Source: Cranoglanis bouderius
Taxonomy: Eukaryota; Chordata; Actinopteri; Siluriformes; Cranoglanididae
Assembly (NCBI GenBank): GCA_023630585.1
Contig: CM042548.1
Location: 14,472,027-14,536,026 of the forward strand
DNA length: 64,000 nucleotides
Reading direction: 5' to 3'
Positions 36,854-47,514 of the stretch are shown here, piece by piece. Position numbers and translations under genes: made by a program. The notes below the pieces were generated by a model that saw only the letters and a list, made by a program, of their open reading frames with translations, ran no database searches and was not told where the DNA came from. Position 1 is the stretch's first letter. Each line of letters opens with the position of its first letter.

Positions 36854-38422
36854 ACTCTCCGAAATAAAGGTACCAGACTGTACATCAGTGCTGCATCTTT
36901 GTACCTTTACATTCTTTGTGTACAGTATCTGTAGTATGGAATTTAAAGTACATCACCGGATGTTAAGGAATACTGGTGCACTTTAAAGGTACACTACATG
37001 CACCTTTACAGATAAACGATACACACTAAAAGTGCAAAAGGTGTGCTCTTGATGGTACCACTCGTGCGACAAGGAATTGTGCTATTTTTATTCCTGGGAG
37101 TGACTGATACAAGTTAGTTTATAATTGGATTCAACTCATTCAACTCATGTAACCAATAAATACAACTTTAATAAACGTGATAGAACTGATACAAATTTGA
37201 GAACCACTGTTAAAGATGGTACCACTTTAGCACTAAACTGTACCTTGTTGCTTGAATGGTACCTTCTAGAACACTGCTTCTCAAACGTGTATCAGTTCTA
37301 TCACGTTTATTAAAGTTATATTTATTGTCGAGTTCTGACAGTAATGGTTTGACTGGTCACATGAGTTAAATGAGTTTAATCCAATTATCACTAGCTCAAA
37401 AAATAATGTAACTTGGACCTAATGTGTTTTTGTGTGGAATTTCAAGAATTAAAAGCTCCATTAAGCAGCCAAAATATTATCATATTCATTTGAATCAATC
37501 TGTACCAAGGGTGTGTGTGGAATTTTTTTTGTAATATCTAAACGATACAAAAAGTTTGAGAACCCCTCTAGTATGTATTGTTTACATGCTAGTGTAAATG
37601 TAGTGTATGATCATAACTGGATGTTAAGAACCACTCTTGGACCTCTAACGCTTAACTAATTAAAGGTATGTGCGCTTTTCACAGGGAAAATATACAGTAC
37701 GTACCCAAGATACCCTTGATGGTACCACGACGGCGACAAGGAAAAGTACACTTTGGTACCTTTATTTCTGAGCGTGTGTAGGTTGAATAGGTTGATATCA
37801 CAATATAAATGCTCCAAGGGTCACTGGCAGGTGTAGTTCCTGGTCTCTGATGGTGATCTTGTGGTAATAAGCTGTGGTTTAATGGAAATTCAGTGGATGT
37901 AATGGACTGCTGTAGGCTGCAGTGACTCTGCATTATAATTATCGAAACAGAGCTCGACAATATTGCAGTATTATCAAGCGTGCACCTTTTGTACCTTTAA
38001 TATAACCGGAAAAGTGGATATGGTGTACCTTTAAAAAAGATTTAAGGTACATAATTACCTTTTAGAGTGAAGCTTGAAATTTACTCTACTATAGTTGAAA
38101 TGTACAAAAGGTGTACGCCTGTGGGTTCCACCTGAGCGACAAGGAAAGGTACAGTGAAGTACTCTTTTTGTTCTGAGAGTGTGCAGCAATTCAGAACAAC
38201 GACAATATCCTGGATCGAAACCACTGGAGAAGCACGCTCTCAGAAATAAAGGTACCAAAATGTACTTTTCTTCATCGCTGGTATGGTACTGTCAAGGCTA
38301 CATCTTTTGTCTGAAAATAATTTAACAGGACCTTAAAGACCACTGATGCACTGCTAAGTAAAGGTGCTCCACATGCACATTAAAGGAAAGTACAGTTTAA
38401 TGCTTTTATTCCCAAGAGTGCA
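36854..38422. repeat. Cluster of GGTACC-rich palindromic mini-elements in dio2 intron
   Basis: At least four partial copies of one element, near 36854-37103, 37660-37785, 37978-38182 and 38234-38422, with a fragment at 37197-37265. Shared blocks include CAGAAATAAAGGTACCA at one end, GATGGTACCA near a GCGACAAGGAA block, and AAGGTGTAC / GTACCTTT internally. The ends are mutually inverted, so each copy is roughly palindromic, as in non-autonomous DNA elements. The copies are interspersed with relics of the tandem unit at 35877-36470. Confidence 0.6.
37105..37400. repeat. Inverted repeat (hairpin) in dio2 intron
   Basis: The left arm (about 37105-37210) contains ACTTTAATAAACGTGATAGA and the right arm (about 37278-37400) contains its reverse complement, TCTATCACGTTTATTAAAGT. 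The arms extend outward through ACTCATGTAACC / GTCACATGAGT with indels. The central spacer contains a GGTACC fragment. Confidence 0.75.
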
Positions 38423-39120
38423 TTAGGGCATTTTTTTAAGAGCAATATCGAATGAACTTGAACTCGATGACCTGCAGTGATTGTAGCAATCAAAATGAAC
38501 ATTTATTTTTATTTATTTATTTTTTAAATTTCAGCTGTTTAGTGTGAGGTTCAGTTGTACTGTGGTTCATTTGCGGTGTTCAATCTTTCCACATTTTACA
38601 TCTTTAAACAATTTAAACTTTTCCATTTCTCCTCAGCTTTATCTGAGTTTTTGGTATGCCATATTTGGTAGCCATTTGGTTTGTGTTTGAAGAAGTACGG
38701 AGCAATTTCTGCTTCTTGGTCAAAGTTAAATCCATTCAATAGAAAGAATGATGAACTTTGATCTCCAGACAGTCAATGAACTCGCAGGACACAGGACGAT
38801 GGCTTTTAAGTTCATTGTAAAAGTCTGGGTCTCCGTAAATGTTACTTTTTAACCCGGACTCGGGGCGTGATTGCCTAACAGACCGTAGTAAGTTGTACCC
38901 GTGCCAAAATGAATACTTTCAGCATCCTCTGCAGTTAAAGACTGTCAGGTCGTTACTGCGCCAAATTCCCCGGCTGATGAGTGGAAACAGTGAAACAGAG
39001 CCAGACGTTGGTTTTTGTTATGTTCTAGATCAGGATAAAACATGTTTGGTAGTTTGTAATTTCTTCAGAGTTTTTCCTTGCCAAGTAACTTCTTCATTAG
39101 GAATCTAAATCTATATCCGA

Positions 39121-39180
39121 ATGTCTGTAAATCTGCTTTGTGACAGAGTTCATTGTTAAATAAAATTGAATTGAACAGAT
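39121..39180 (+). repeat. Retroelement-like 3' tail in dio2 intron
   Basis: GTAAATCTGCTTTGTGACAG, then TTCATTGTTAAATAAAATTG; a short copy of another common fish repeat tail. Confidence 0.5.
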
Positions 39181-39900
39181 ACTGAGAGTCATTTGTCAAT
39201 GGTTGCTAGTCACTATCTTCTGCATGCTTTCTTCGGCGGACTTTTTTTTTCCTTCCAAGTTTTATTTTTCTTCATAATATCTCTGTACACATTTAATGCG
39301 AGGTCGTACATTACAGGATAAGATGAAACCATGGTTAGCATTTTTCTGCCATTTTTGCAGAATTCAGTGAAGGTAGGAACTAATGTTTTGAGTGGGGAAC
39401 TGAAGAAAGGTCGGACGTCACGCACCATAGGATTGAGTCAGTGGTTGGGTTTTGTCATTTACAGTGTCATATGTAATTTGCAAAGAGTCAGAAAACTTCA
39501 AATCAAATTTTGCCTGCTGCGCTATTGCTTTGTTGTTTGCTGCTGTCATTGAAATCATGGCTCTGTGTCGTAGAAAATGACCAGTTGCTAGTCGCTTGCT
39601 AGTAAACCTTGTAGAGCTACAAAGTTTCTTCACAGTTGGAAATTGTGTGCTTGAGCTCATATTTTTGGCTCGCTTTACTCCACAATGTCACTAGATTTTG
39701 ATAGAAGCAGAAAAATCAAGCCACACTTTGACCAACTGAATCAAGTCAGATCTGTAGTGTGAATGTGTGTTTGTGTTTCCATCAAATTCATAGATTTAAA
39801 CGAGCTTTCCTACTAGTTCATATCAAAATTACATTCTGAAGTATCTAAATAACGAGAAGAAGAAATCCAGTGCTGAATGAAATTAACTCTGTGCTTGCAG

Positions 39901-40464
39901 GTGAAATTGGGAGAGGCGGCTCCAAACTCTAAAGTGGTGAAGGTTCCCGAGATCTCTGGCTGCCGGTGGAGCAGCAAGGATGGAAAGATGTCGGACGAGT
40001 GTCGTCTGCTGGACTTTGAATCGTCCGATCGGCCCTTGGTGGTCAACTTCGGCTCGGCCAGCTGACCCCCGTTTGTGAGCCAGCTGCCGGTCTTCCGGAG
40101 GCTGGTGGAGAACTTCTCGGATGTGGCGGACTTCCTGCTTGTCTACATCGACGAGGCTCACCCGTCTGATGGATGGGCGGGCCCACCCATGGAACTTTTC
40201 CCGTTTGAGGTGAGGAAACACCGCAGCTTGGAGGATCGCATGGTGGCAGCGCAGAGGCTCGTCGAGCATTTCTCTCTGCCGCCGCAGTGCCGGCTGGTGG
40301 CTGACTGCATGGACAACAACACCAACATGGCGTATGGCGTCGCCTATGAAAGGGTGTGCATCGTACAGAAGAATAAAATCACTTATTTGGGAGGGAAGGG
40401 TCCGTTTTTTTACAACCTTAAAGATGTACAGAACTGGCTTGAACGGAGCTACGGGAAGCGGTAA
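39901..40464 (+). CDS. dio2: Type 2 iodothyronine deiodinase, coding exon 2 (selenocysteine)
   Basis: Encodes residues 77-263, starting VKLGEAAPNSKVVKV, and holds the thioredoxin-fold catalytic domain. TGA at 40063-40065 is codon 131, in the context FGSAS-TGA-PPF, where the deiodinase family has its catalytic selenocysteine; the frame stays open and family-like on both sides (VYIDEAHPSDGW downstream), so this is recoding and not a nonsense mutation. The product is about 263 residues including Sec, close to the usual DIO2 length, and ends NWLERSYGKR with TAA at 40462-40464. Mammalian DIO2 has a second, dispensable UGA near the C-terminus; none is seen here. Automated annotation would probably split or truncate this gene at the TGA. 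The SECIS element needed for recoding must lie in the 3' UTR, but I could not place it. Confidence 0.95.
40063..40065 (+). other. dio2: Selenocysteine UGA codon of dio2
   Basis: In-frame TGA at residue 131, preceded by Ser-Ala-Ser and followed by Pro-Pro-Phe. This is the catalytic Sec position of the deiodinase family (Sec133 in human DIO2). Confidence 0.95.
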
Positions 40465-41100
40465 TCTTTGAAGAACGGTGGAATAGTTTATTTTTTGAAT
40501 AAATGACAAAAAAATAGGTGACACTTCTACACCTCTACTGCCTCCAATGGCGACGTGAACTCTCTGGAAGTCGTCCGAATTCTCTGAAGATCATCAATGA
40601 TCATCAATGATCAATGAGTTTCCTGGGTGGAATCCAAACATTCCTACCTTTCTTTTTATAAACAACGACTACAGAGAGTAAACCAAGCATTGCACTTCGA
40701 CTTTTATACTTGGATAGGATGTCTCTGACAACAAACCTGTGTATGCACTATAAACACCTATAAACACTATCAATAACCAAGTCATTTTCATTAATAGTAG
40801 TATTACAGCGTGTAATTCTTTTATGCTAAATAACACACATCACTTTGCAGAACCAAACTGCCGATCCCAGAAGAAAGCACAAGCTCACGGCTATTGATAT
40901 ACAGAAGAAATATAATTTATTTTTGTCGATGTTTATGTTTGTTGTTTTAAATATGTGACGTTTACGCCCAGCAATTTTTTTTCTCCAAGTTGACAATCGC
41001 ACATATTACTCACCATTTTAGCAGCATATTATCAGCTTTTGCATGCCTGAGTAACGCTTTAGCACATCTGCCCCAGTGAAAAAAAAGTCATTAATGACGT
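40465..41100 (+). other. dio2: dio2 3' UTR, first part
   Basis: Sequence after the stop codon. AATAAA occurs at 40498-40503, only 34 nt after the stop, too close to leave room for a SECIS element, so functional transcripts should extend further (DIO2 3' UTRs are several kb in other vertebrates). No hairpin with the ATGA / AA / GA SECIS core was convincing by eye between 40465 and 44000. Confidence 0.5.
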
Positions 41101-41269
41101 CTGAACCTGGCTAAAACTCAAATATTCTCATTTGTTTGTCAGTTTGTCAGCCCTAATGTTCTACATAGAACCCTTTATCATAGGCGTTTTAGAAAAGGTT
41201 CTTTTGCAAATGTTCACATAACCTTTGAAGAACCTTTTTTATATATATATATGTAAGCGTTTTGAAAGA

Positions 41270-41820
41270 TATTTCTGGAAATACAGTTTCTATGAGGGCC
41301 ATACATATACGTACAATGAAATATAAACACATTCATAAGACATTATAATCCATTCATAAGACTTTATATGTGTTATAATTATTCAGGAAGCTGTACTACA
41401 CTTTATAGCAATGAGTATGATACATTATAAGCAGAGCTTGTAACCCAAAGAAACTGTTGTGGTCTTGGTTATTCAATCTTTATAAAAGTATGAAAAAAAA
41501 AATCGATCTCATTTTATTTCCGAGCTCATAATTACAACTTGTTATAAAGCTTTTAAGTATGTCATAATACATCTGTCAATATTTTACACTCAATAACGAT
41601 TATAAGTATGTATTTGCCAACACTTGTACAAAGTAAAATCTATAACTAAATACATTTTAAAAATATTTTAATAGATAAAATAAAGCATACAACATAGCAA
41701 AGGTTGCTACAAACTGCAATGCATTTCATAAATAATGATAATGATAATGAAAACATGTATAATTACTTATAAATATATCATGTCATGAATGTATTTATGG
41801 CCTTCATAGAGAATATTACA
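41270..41820. repeat. Interspersed ATTATAA-rich repeat, copy 1
   Basis: Repeated CATTCATAAGACATTATAA-like units, GCAATGCATTTCATAAATAA and a TATGGCCTTCATAGA end. The same blocks appear at 59225-59400 and 62705-63110. Confidence 0.6.
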
Positions 41821-41824
41821 GATA

Positions 41825-41828
<4 letters not shown>

Positions 41829-41880
<52 letters not shown>
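41829..41880. repeat. (TA)n microsatellite
   Basis: About 26 TA units followed by a T-rich run. Confidence 0.97.
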
Positions 41881-41883
<3 letters not shown>

Positions 41884-42539
41884 TTCTTTTTTTTCTTATT
41901 TTTAATGTCATTTTGTTGATGGTCTTCAAAAAGGCACTAATTTAAAAAGGGAATTTTATGTATTGTATGTTTTCGAAAAAGAAAAGAAAAAGAGAAAACT
42001 GGTTCTATATTGGATTCAAAGCAGGTTTTTCCTCATGGTTTTGCTTAAACATTACATTTTAAAGGTAATTATTTATGTCCACACACGCATACACACACAC
42101 ACCTACAGATGCTCATTTGTGTCAAAGACAAACCGGTGTGTGAATGAAGGCCACTGACGAAAGGATCCTGCGTTCCTGTCTGTGGTTGGATGAAACATCA
42201 CACCTCTTTGTCCAGACCCGAAATGAGCATTCCTGTAGATACACCCAAATCAGCTTTTCGTATTTACTACACTTTGCATTTTTTCCCCGAAGCAACCGGC
42301 TGCTTTCTTGCAAATATACAAAAATAAAGCTAAAACTTTTGCTCCTGACTCTGTGAGTTTTCGTGTTTCTTCCTATTAGATCTGGGAGAGTTTTAAGGAG
42401 AAGTCGGAGTTGGATTGGTGACGGATGAGGAAAAACTTCTAGAAGATTCCAGATGCCATCCTTTGAGTGATAGTAATCAATGGAAAATAAAATTAGGGAG
42501 AAATTACTACCACATAACATCCAATGGGTAGAAGAGGGC

Positions 42540-42542
<3 letters not shown>

Positions 42543-42595
<53 letters not shown>
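42543..42595 (+). repeat. (GT)n microsatellite
   Basis: About 26 GT units. Confidence 0.97.
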
Positions 42596-42599
<4 letters not shown>

Positions 42600-42600
<1 letters not shown>

Positions 42601-43870
42601 TTTTTTTTTCCCATTAAAACGATGTCTGCAGGCATGCTCTTGTGATGGGTCTGAACATGTGCAGCACCATCTGAAACGGTGTGACGCCAAGCCTCCTGGC
42701 TGAACTTTTCCACCTCTGAGGCTGCCAAATAATGTAAAGAGCGAAGACTTTATGGAGAACATGTCCCGCAGAAACGCTGTGAAACAGAAACCTTAGTTAC
42801 GGTCGTGCATTGTTTATCCGAGCGTAACCGATACGCTGGAATTGCAGAGGTTTTTATTCACGCCGTTAGAACGCAGTGAGCAGCGATGCTGCCAGCATCA
42901 CAGATGAAGGTAGTAGGGCACGGGCTCAAAATAACAGCAGCAGTCCAGGAAAGATTCTCACGCTGTACTTTTTAGGAACATGAATCCACGCTGGACGGAC
43001 TCCTTATTTTCTTCTGACCCCCCTGGAGCAAGGAGGGGGAAAACCGACTCCAATTTATTTCTCTACAGCAGAGATATAAAGCGCCGTAATGGCTGTAAGT
43101 TTGCCAAAACAGTCTCTATAAATTAAAACAAAATGTTGATGCAATGTTTAAATGGAGGACATTTTTTGTCCTAACGTATACAACATGTTATTTGATTTGG
43201 ATGGCCGACATCTTAGTGAAGCTAAATCATGCCTGCTATCAATATCGCTTATGAATCAACTCAGACTCTCCCTGGGAGATGCTGAACATTATAATCATTC
43301 CTACTCCACCCCTTTTCTGTCATGGAAATCTGTTAGAAAGTCACCACAAAATGGAAAGATATATGAAAAAAACATAAATGTAAGGCACTTGTGTTTGTCT
43401 ATTCAGCAGTATTTCCAGTTGGTGTATGTTTTTTTTCCCTTCATATTAATCAGCCCCAAACACTGATGAATGTGAGGAAAGGAGAGGAGAAAGAAAAGTT
43501 CTTTTTAACCCTTTAAACCTGCCATGAGGACTTTGTGCACTGATTACAGACAAACTATATATACAGGAACACCTGTATACCTGCATTGCATTTATGTAAG
43601 TTAGCCAATCAGCCAATCACAGGGGAGCAGTGCAATGCACAAAATCATACACATACAGGTCAAGAGCTCTAGATAATATTCACGTGAAACATCAGAACAG
43701 AGAATAAATGTGATCTCAATGACTTTGACCAGACTGGAAAATGCTGATCTCCTGGGAATGGTGTGGAAAACAAAAACATCCAGTGAGCGGCAGTTCTGCT
43801 GGCAGAAACGCCTTGATGAGAGACATCAGAGGAGAATGGCCAGGCTGGATTGAGCTGAGGGGAAAGCTAC
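42600..43870. other. Intergenic stretch; 42740-43120 looks conserved-element-like
   Basis: Repeat-free, GC-richer than its surroundings, with GCAAGGAGGGGGAAAACCGA and GCGCCGTAATGGCTGTAAGT segments. No exon features. Confidence 0.4.
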
Positions 43871-43874
43871 AGGA

Positions 43875-44567
43875 TGTTAGGTCGCGCAAAAAGCGCGACT
43901 TCAATTACCAGAACTCTCATCCACACACTCCACACTACATTTCCCAGCAAGCTCGGCGGCCTACAAACATGGCCGCCAGGGACTACAACACCCAAGACAC
44001 CCACACACTACCACGGTCACAATCACCCTCTTTCTAATCCCGCGCACCTGTCTTCAATTTCACAAACACTCTATTTAAGGACTTTTGTGTTACAGGTTGG
44101 ACGCGAAGTATTGTTTGTTTTTCCCAAATCTTACCTTACTGAGCAACTGAATTCTGGACTGATTCTCACGGCATTGACCTTTAAGCTAAGTACCTTGGAT
44201 TCCGACTTCCTCTCAAGCCCTCTTTCTATTTACACATCTCGGTGATAAGTTTACGTGCACTTGTGTCTGATTTTCTGTTAGCGCTGGTTAGTTAGCACAC
44301 TTTATGTAGTGACCACTATTTTGTTGAAGGTGTTTATTTCTGGATGCTGTTTTTCCGTTTTTCCTTTCTGTTGTTAAGTGTGTGTTTTTCTTACTGCTAG
44401 CGCTAACGATTTTGAGAGTGTGTATAAACTTTACCACGATATCCTGCGAAGACTCGAAGCCTTCTAAAAGCCTTTTTGTTACCCTGTGTCCTTTCCACAT
44501 GTGTGCTGAATAAAGTGACGAAGTTTTTGACCGCAACTGTGTCCAGCCTACTTCTGGTGTTATAACA
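43875..44567 (+). mobile_element. Solo LTR of an LTR retrotransposon, 693 bp
   Basis: Starts TGTTAG and ends TAACA, a short inverted TG...CA terminus, and is flanked by a perfect 5-bp duplication CAGGA (43870-43874 and 44568-44572). Inside, a TATTTAA box at 44072-44078 and AATAAA at 44509-44514 are placed as in an LTR. No gag, pol or primer-binding-site region is attached, so this is a single LTR left by recombination. The + strand assignment follows the TATA-to-poly(A) order. A Gypsy-type source is a guess. Confidence 0.88.
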
Positions 44568-44744
44568 CAGGAAGTCAAATAACCACTGTTTGCAACCGTG
44601 GTGAGCAGAAAAGCATCTCAGAATGCACATGTCAAACTTTGAGGTGGACAGGTTACAAAAACATCTGAAATAAATGTCATTGAAAACTTCACTAAATCAT
44701 CTATTATATCTTTAAAAAAATTTTTTTAATCTGTTTATTATTAA

Positions 44745-44830
44745 TAAGCACATTGATATAAACCAGTGATTTGCATCTGCACTACTGTCAGAGCTGCTGT
44801 TACAGAAAATTAAAAGTGACCAATACAAGA
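44745..44830 (+). repeat. Dispersed 0.5 kb repeat, copy I (right-end fragment)
   Basis: ACTACTGTCAGAGCTGCTGT with the preceding CACATTGATATAAACCAGTG; only the last 85 bp or so remain. Confidence 0.65.
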
Positions 44831-44839
44831 TCCTTAATC

Positions 44840-45850
44840 ATATACAAACCTGAATTATTCCTCTTCATGACCCTTAGAATTATTTTTGGACATCCATCAT
44901 TATTTCCCTCTCTACACCCTGCACTTACCCGTATAACCATCCTTCGCTCACATAGTTCGTGGCATGAGCTAATTTTGGCTCTGGATGAAAAGTGGAACAT
45001 CAGTATTCAGGAAAACGTCTCAGCTTCACAGACTGCAGTGAATAGTGTGCTGGAGAAGTGCAGTCCGTGTTCCTGCAATCAGAACCCATCTTCTCTCTGG
45101 AGCCTCGTATTCCCGGACACAGAAACTAGGTACAGACTACTGATGCAACTTCCTGTTCATCCAGTCACCAAAAACTGCTTCTGAACCATGAATCTTTCAA
45201 CAACTGTATCTCAGGGCTGTACAATAACACCAAAGAGAACCATAAATAAACTATAACTATAAATAAATCAACTACTTTAAATAAATACTTATGTATTTAT
45301 GATATAGTTTTTCATTAATAATTAATAGTTAAGTAAAAAAACCCTGTGCATACATACCATTAAAAAATACATAAAATAAATACTTACCACAAAAGGTTTC
45401 ATCTAGCACCCTTAAGTGTTCTTTGTTGTTTGGCTAGAATAATCAACTCATCTAAAGAACACTTGAGGAACCATTTTTCTTTACAAGTGTACATTTCATG
45501 CACATGTAATATTATTTAACTTGCACTTTTACAAATCAAGGACCACTAAAGGTACTTAGTGTCACAAAAAGTCGTGGAGACAGATGCAAGGCTTTTAATT
45601 AAACAAAAGACAAACAAAGGTCAAAACAAGAATCATACGTCAAGTGAAACAAGAGCTTGGGAGGCGTGGCCCAGAACACACAACAGGCTACACACAACAG
45701 AAGCTTAGCCACTAAACAAAGCAAACTAAGACTTGAATATGGACATTAATCAAGAGGAAACCCAAAACAGTTGAGTGCAACCAAGAGGCCATGTGGCAGG
45801 GTCATGTAATCTGTAGTAGTCTGATGTGTAATGAAGTCCAGGGCGGCCTT
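44840..45850. other. Intergenic stretch
   Basis: No gene or clear repeat recognised except short AAGTGTTCTTTG-type fish repeat words near 45415-45490. The 137-codon frame at 44771-45184 has no family features and overlaps a repeat fragment. Confidence 0.45.
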
Positions 45851-45858
45851 AACCTTAA

Positions 45859-46172
45859 CCCTTTATTGCATGGTGTTACCATATGGCAACAATTAATTCC
45901 TCTCCAATTTTTTTATTTATTTATTTATTTATTTTTTTGATGGGCAATAATACAAAACTACTATTTTCCTAAGTACCTGGAAAAAGGGGGCTTTAACTTT
46001 GACATAACAAAAAAGTGAAGGACTTCATCGGAGGGCTCTCAAAATTTGATTAATTTTCAATATTTAGGCATAACTGCTTAAATTGTCATTTAAACATGTT
46101 TATACATTTTGAGTATTCTGTTAAATGGTATAATGTAATTGTTGCCATATGGCAACAACATGCAATAATAAA
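45859..46172. mobile_element. piggyBac-like MITE, about 310 bp
   Basis: The left end CCCTTTATTGCATG follows TTAA (45855-45858). Both ends carry inverted copies of CCATATGGCAACAA next to a GCATG / CATGC block. TTAA target and CCCTTT start are the piggyBac signature. The right tip is imperfect and no right-hand TTAA is seen. Confidence 0.6.
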
Positions 46173-46319
46173 CCCTTTCCTTTTTTCAGTGGTTTGTCCC
46201 TTTAGAGAACCTTTAAAGGTCTTATGTACAACCCTACATGAGAGAGTTTTCCCACTGAGATGAAAGTAGAAACCCTTTAGGAAGAAAGCAGAGGAACTTT
46301 TGAGGAATCAATTATAACC

Positions 46320-46670
46320 ATCATTTATTTTATTCATCTTCATTGAGCACTTTATTGTAATCAGGGTTGCTGTAGATTGGGAGTTTGGAACACACATTGG
46401 AGAGAAACACCATTCCATTACATTCACACACTCATTCACACCTAGGGGCAATTTAGAGTCACCAGTCTACCTACTGGCATCTTTATACTCTCTCTTTAAG
46501 TTAATAAGATAAAAAACAACAACAAAAAGGCACAGCGTTTATAGTAAACGCATCATATGGTGTCCTGGTGTATTTTTGGACTGGTGACCTGGTGTATTCC
46601 AGTCCCAGGAATCAGATCCACCATGCCCCAGACAAGGATAAAGTGGTTACTGAAGATGAATAAATGATTC
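46320..46670. repeat. Two inverted fragments of a common fish repeat
   Basis: 46320-46500 carries CACACACTCATTCACACCTA followed by GGGGCAATTTAGAGTCACC. 46545-46670 carries GGACTGGTGACCTGGTG and AGGATAAAGTGGTTACTGAA in the opposite sense. These are two parts of a repeat whose other pieces appear at 34025-34075 and 34775-34915. Confidence 0.5.
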
Positions 46671-46970
46671 CTGGGCCTCTAAATGAACAGTTCTGTATGG
46701 TCTAAAGTAGCCTGAAGACAAATAACATTTCTTCATTTACTATCTGCCAATCTCTACACCTTTTACATTTACAATAAACTGTTTCTGGGCCATAGGCATT
46801 CCTTGGATGTTCTAGATTCCTGTCCATGCTTGATAGCCATTTGTCTTATTGAATGCAATGATGAAGTAGAATAAGAATAATTAGGCTTTGGTTAAAAGGT
46901 GCTGCCCTGGTAGTCTATAAACAAACCTCATTTCAAAGCTAAAGCGTGCATAGAGTAGTGAACGCTTTTT

Positions 46971-47480
46971 GTTGGACATACCTTTGTTGACATCAGAGCT
47001 TTATATGATCACTTTTAACTTAATTCTTACTTCGAAAACCAAACACACACACCCAAAATCACAACGTGCATGCTAAATGCCATCAGTCTGAAATGACAGA
47101 ATTATGAAAAGAATATCGTTGCATGTTGCATTAACATAATAAGCTAGGAATTAACACGTTATTCAGAGCCGGCGGGGCCACTCTGCTTCTCCAGTTACCG
47201 TGGCTTCCAGTGTGTGATGTCCATCTCGAGAAGCATATCTAAGAACACTTGTGTGTGAACATGGGTGTGTTCTGCTCTCCTGGAGAAAAGAGGCCCTCAG
47301 TATAGCAGGTCTTAACGATTTAGGAATTCAGGAGTTTAGGAAAAGACTGTCATGTTTATTGTATTATGTTTGACTTACCTTCTTTGACATGTCACGTAGG
47401 ATCAAGCCTTTATCTGTTCACTTTTAACCTAATTCCAACTTCAAAAACCTTCTTTCTGAGAAGAAATTCCATGCCCAAAC
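46971..47480 (+). repeat. Local diverged direct duplication
   Basis: 46971-47060 and 47367-47480 share, in the same order, ACATACCTTTGTTGACAT-like, GATCA/TTCACTTTTAAC, CTTAATTC/CCTAATTC and CTTCGAAAACC/CTTCAAAAACC. The interval between them is unique. Confidence 0.55.
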
Positions 47481-47514
47481 CTGTACATACAAAATGTGAG
47501 ATGCAAGGAAAATA

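Larger units (their letters stand above)
35807..39900 (+). other. dio2: dio2 intron 1
   Basis: A 4,094-bp intron with GTGAGC donor and a TTAACTCTGTGCTTGCAG-type acceptor, in phase 0. The single intron position matches DIO2 of other vertebrates. Most of it is repetitive: a degenerate tandem array (35877-36470), a Tc1 end fragment (36496-36765), several copies of a palindromic GGTACC-rich mini-element (36854-38422) and a hairpin (37105-37400). 38430-39830 holds a LINE-like tail at about 39121-39178 and otherwise nothing recognisable. Confidence 0.9.

Noticed and set aside
39883..40524. 213-codon frame on the - strand
   Set aside because: It is the shadow of dio2 exon 2; the + strand frame is a clear deiodinase.
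41085..41170. Possible SECIS starting ATGACG near 41094
   Set aside because: The AAAA loop is present but no complementary 3' arm ending in GA could be found.
42420..42480. Possible SECIS starting ATGAGG near 42427
   Set aside because: The internal stem does not pair in the required register.
43741..44245. Frames of about 100-120 codons overlapping the solo LTR
   Set aside because: No gag or pol similarity; the region is explained as LTR.
44771..45184. 137-codon frame on the + strand
   Set aside because: Starts in a repeat fragment and shows no family features.
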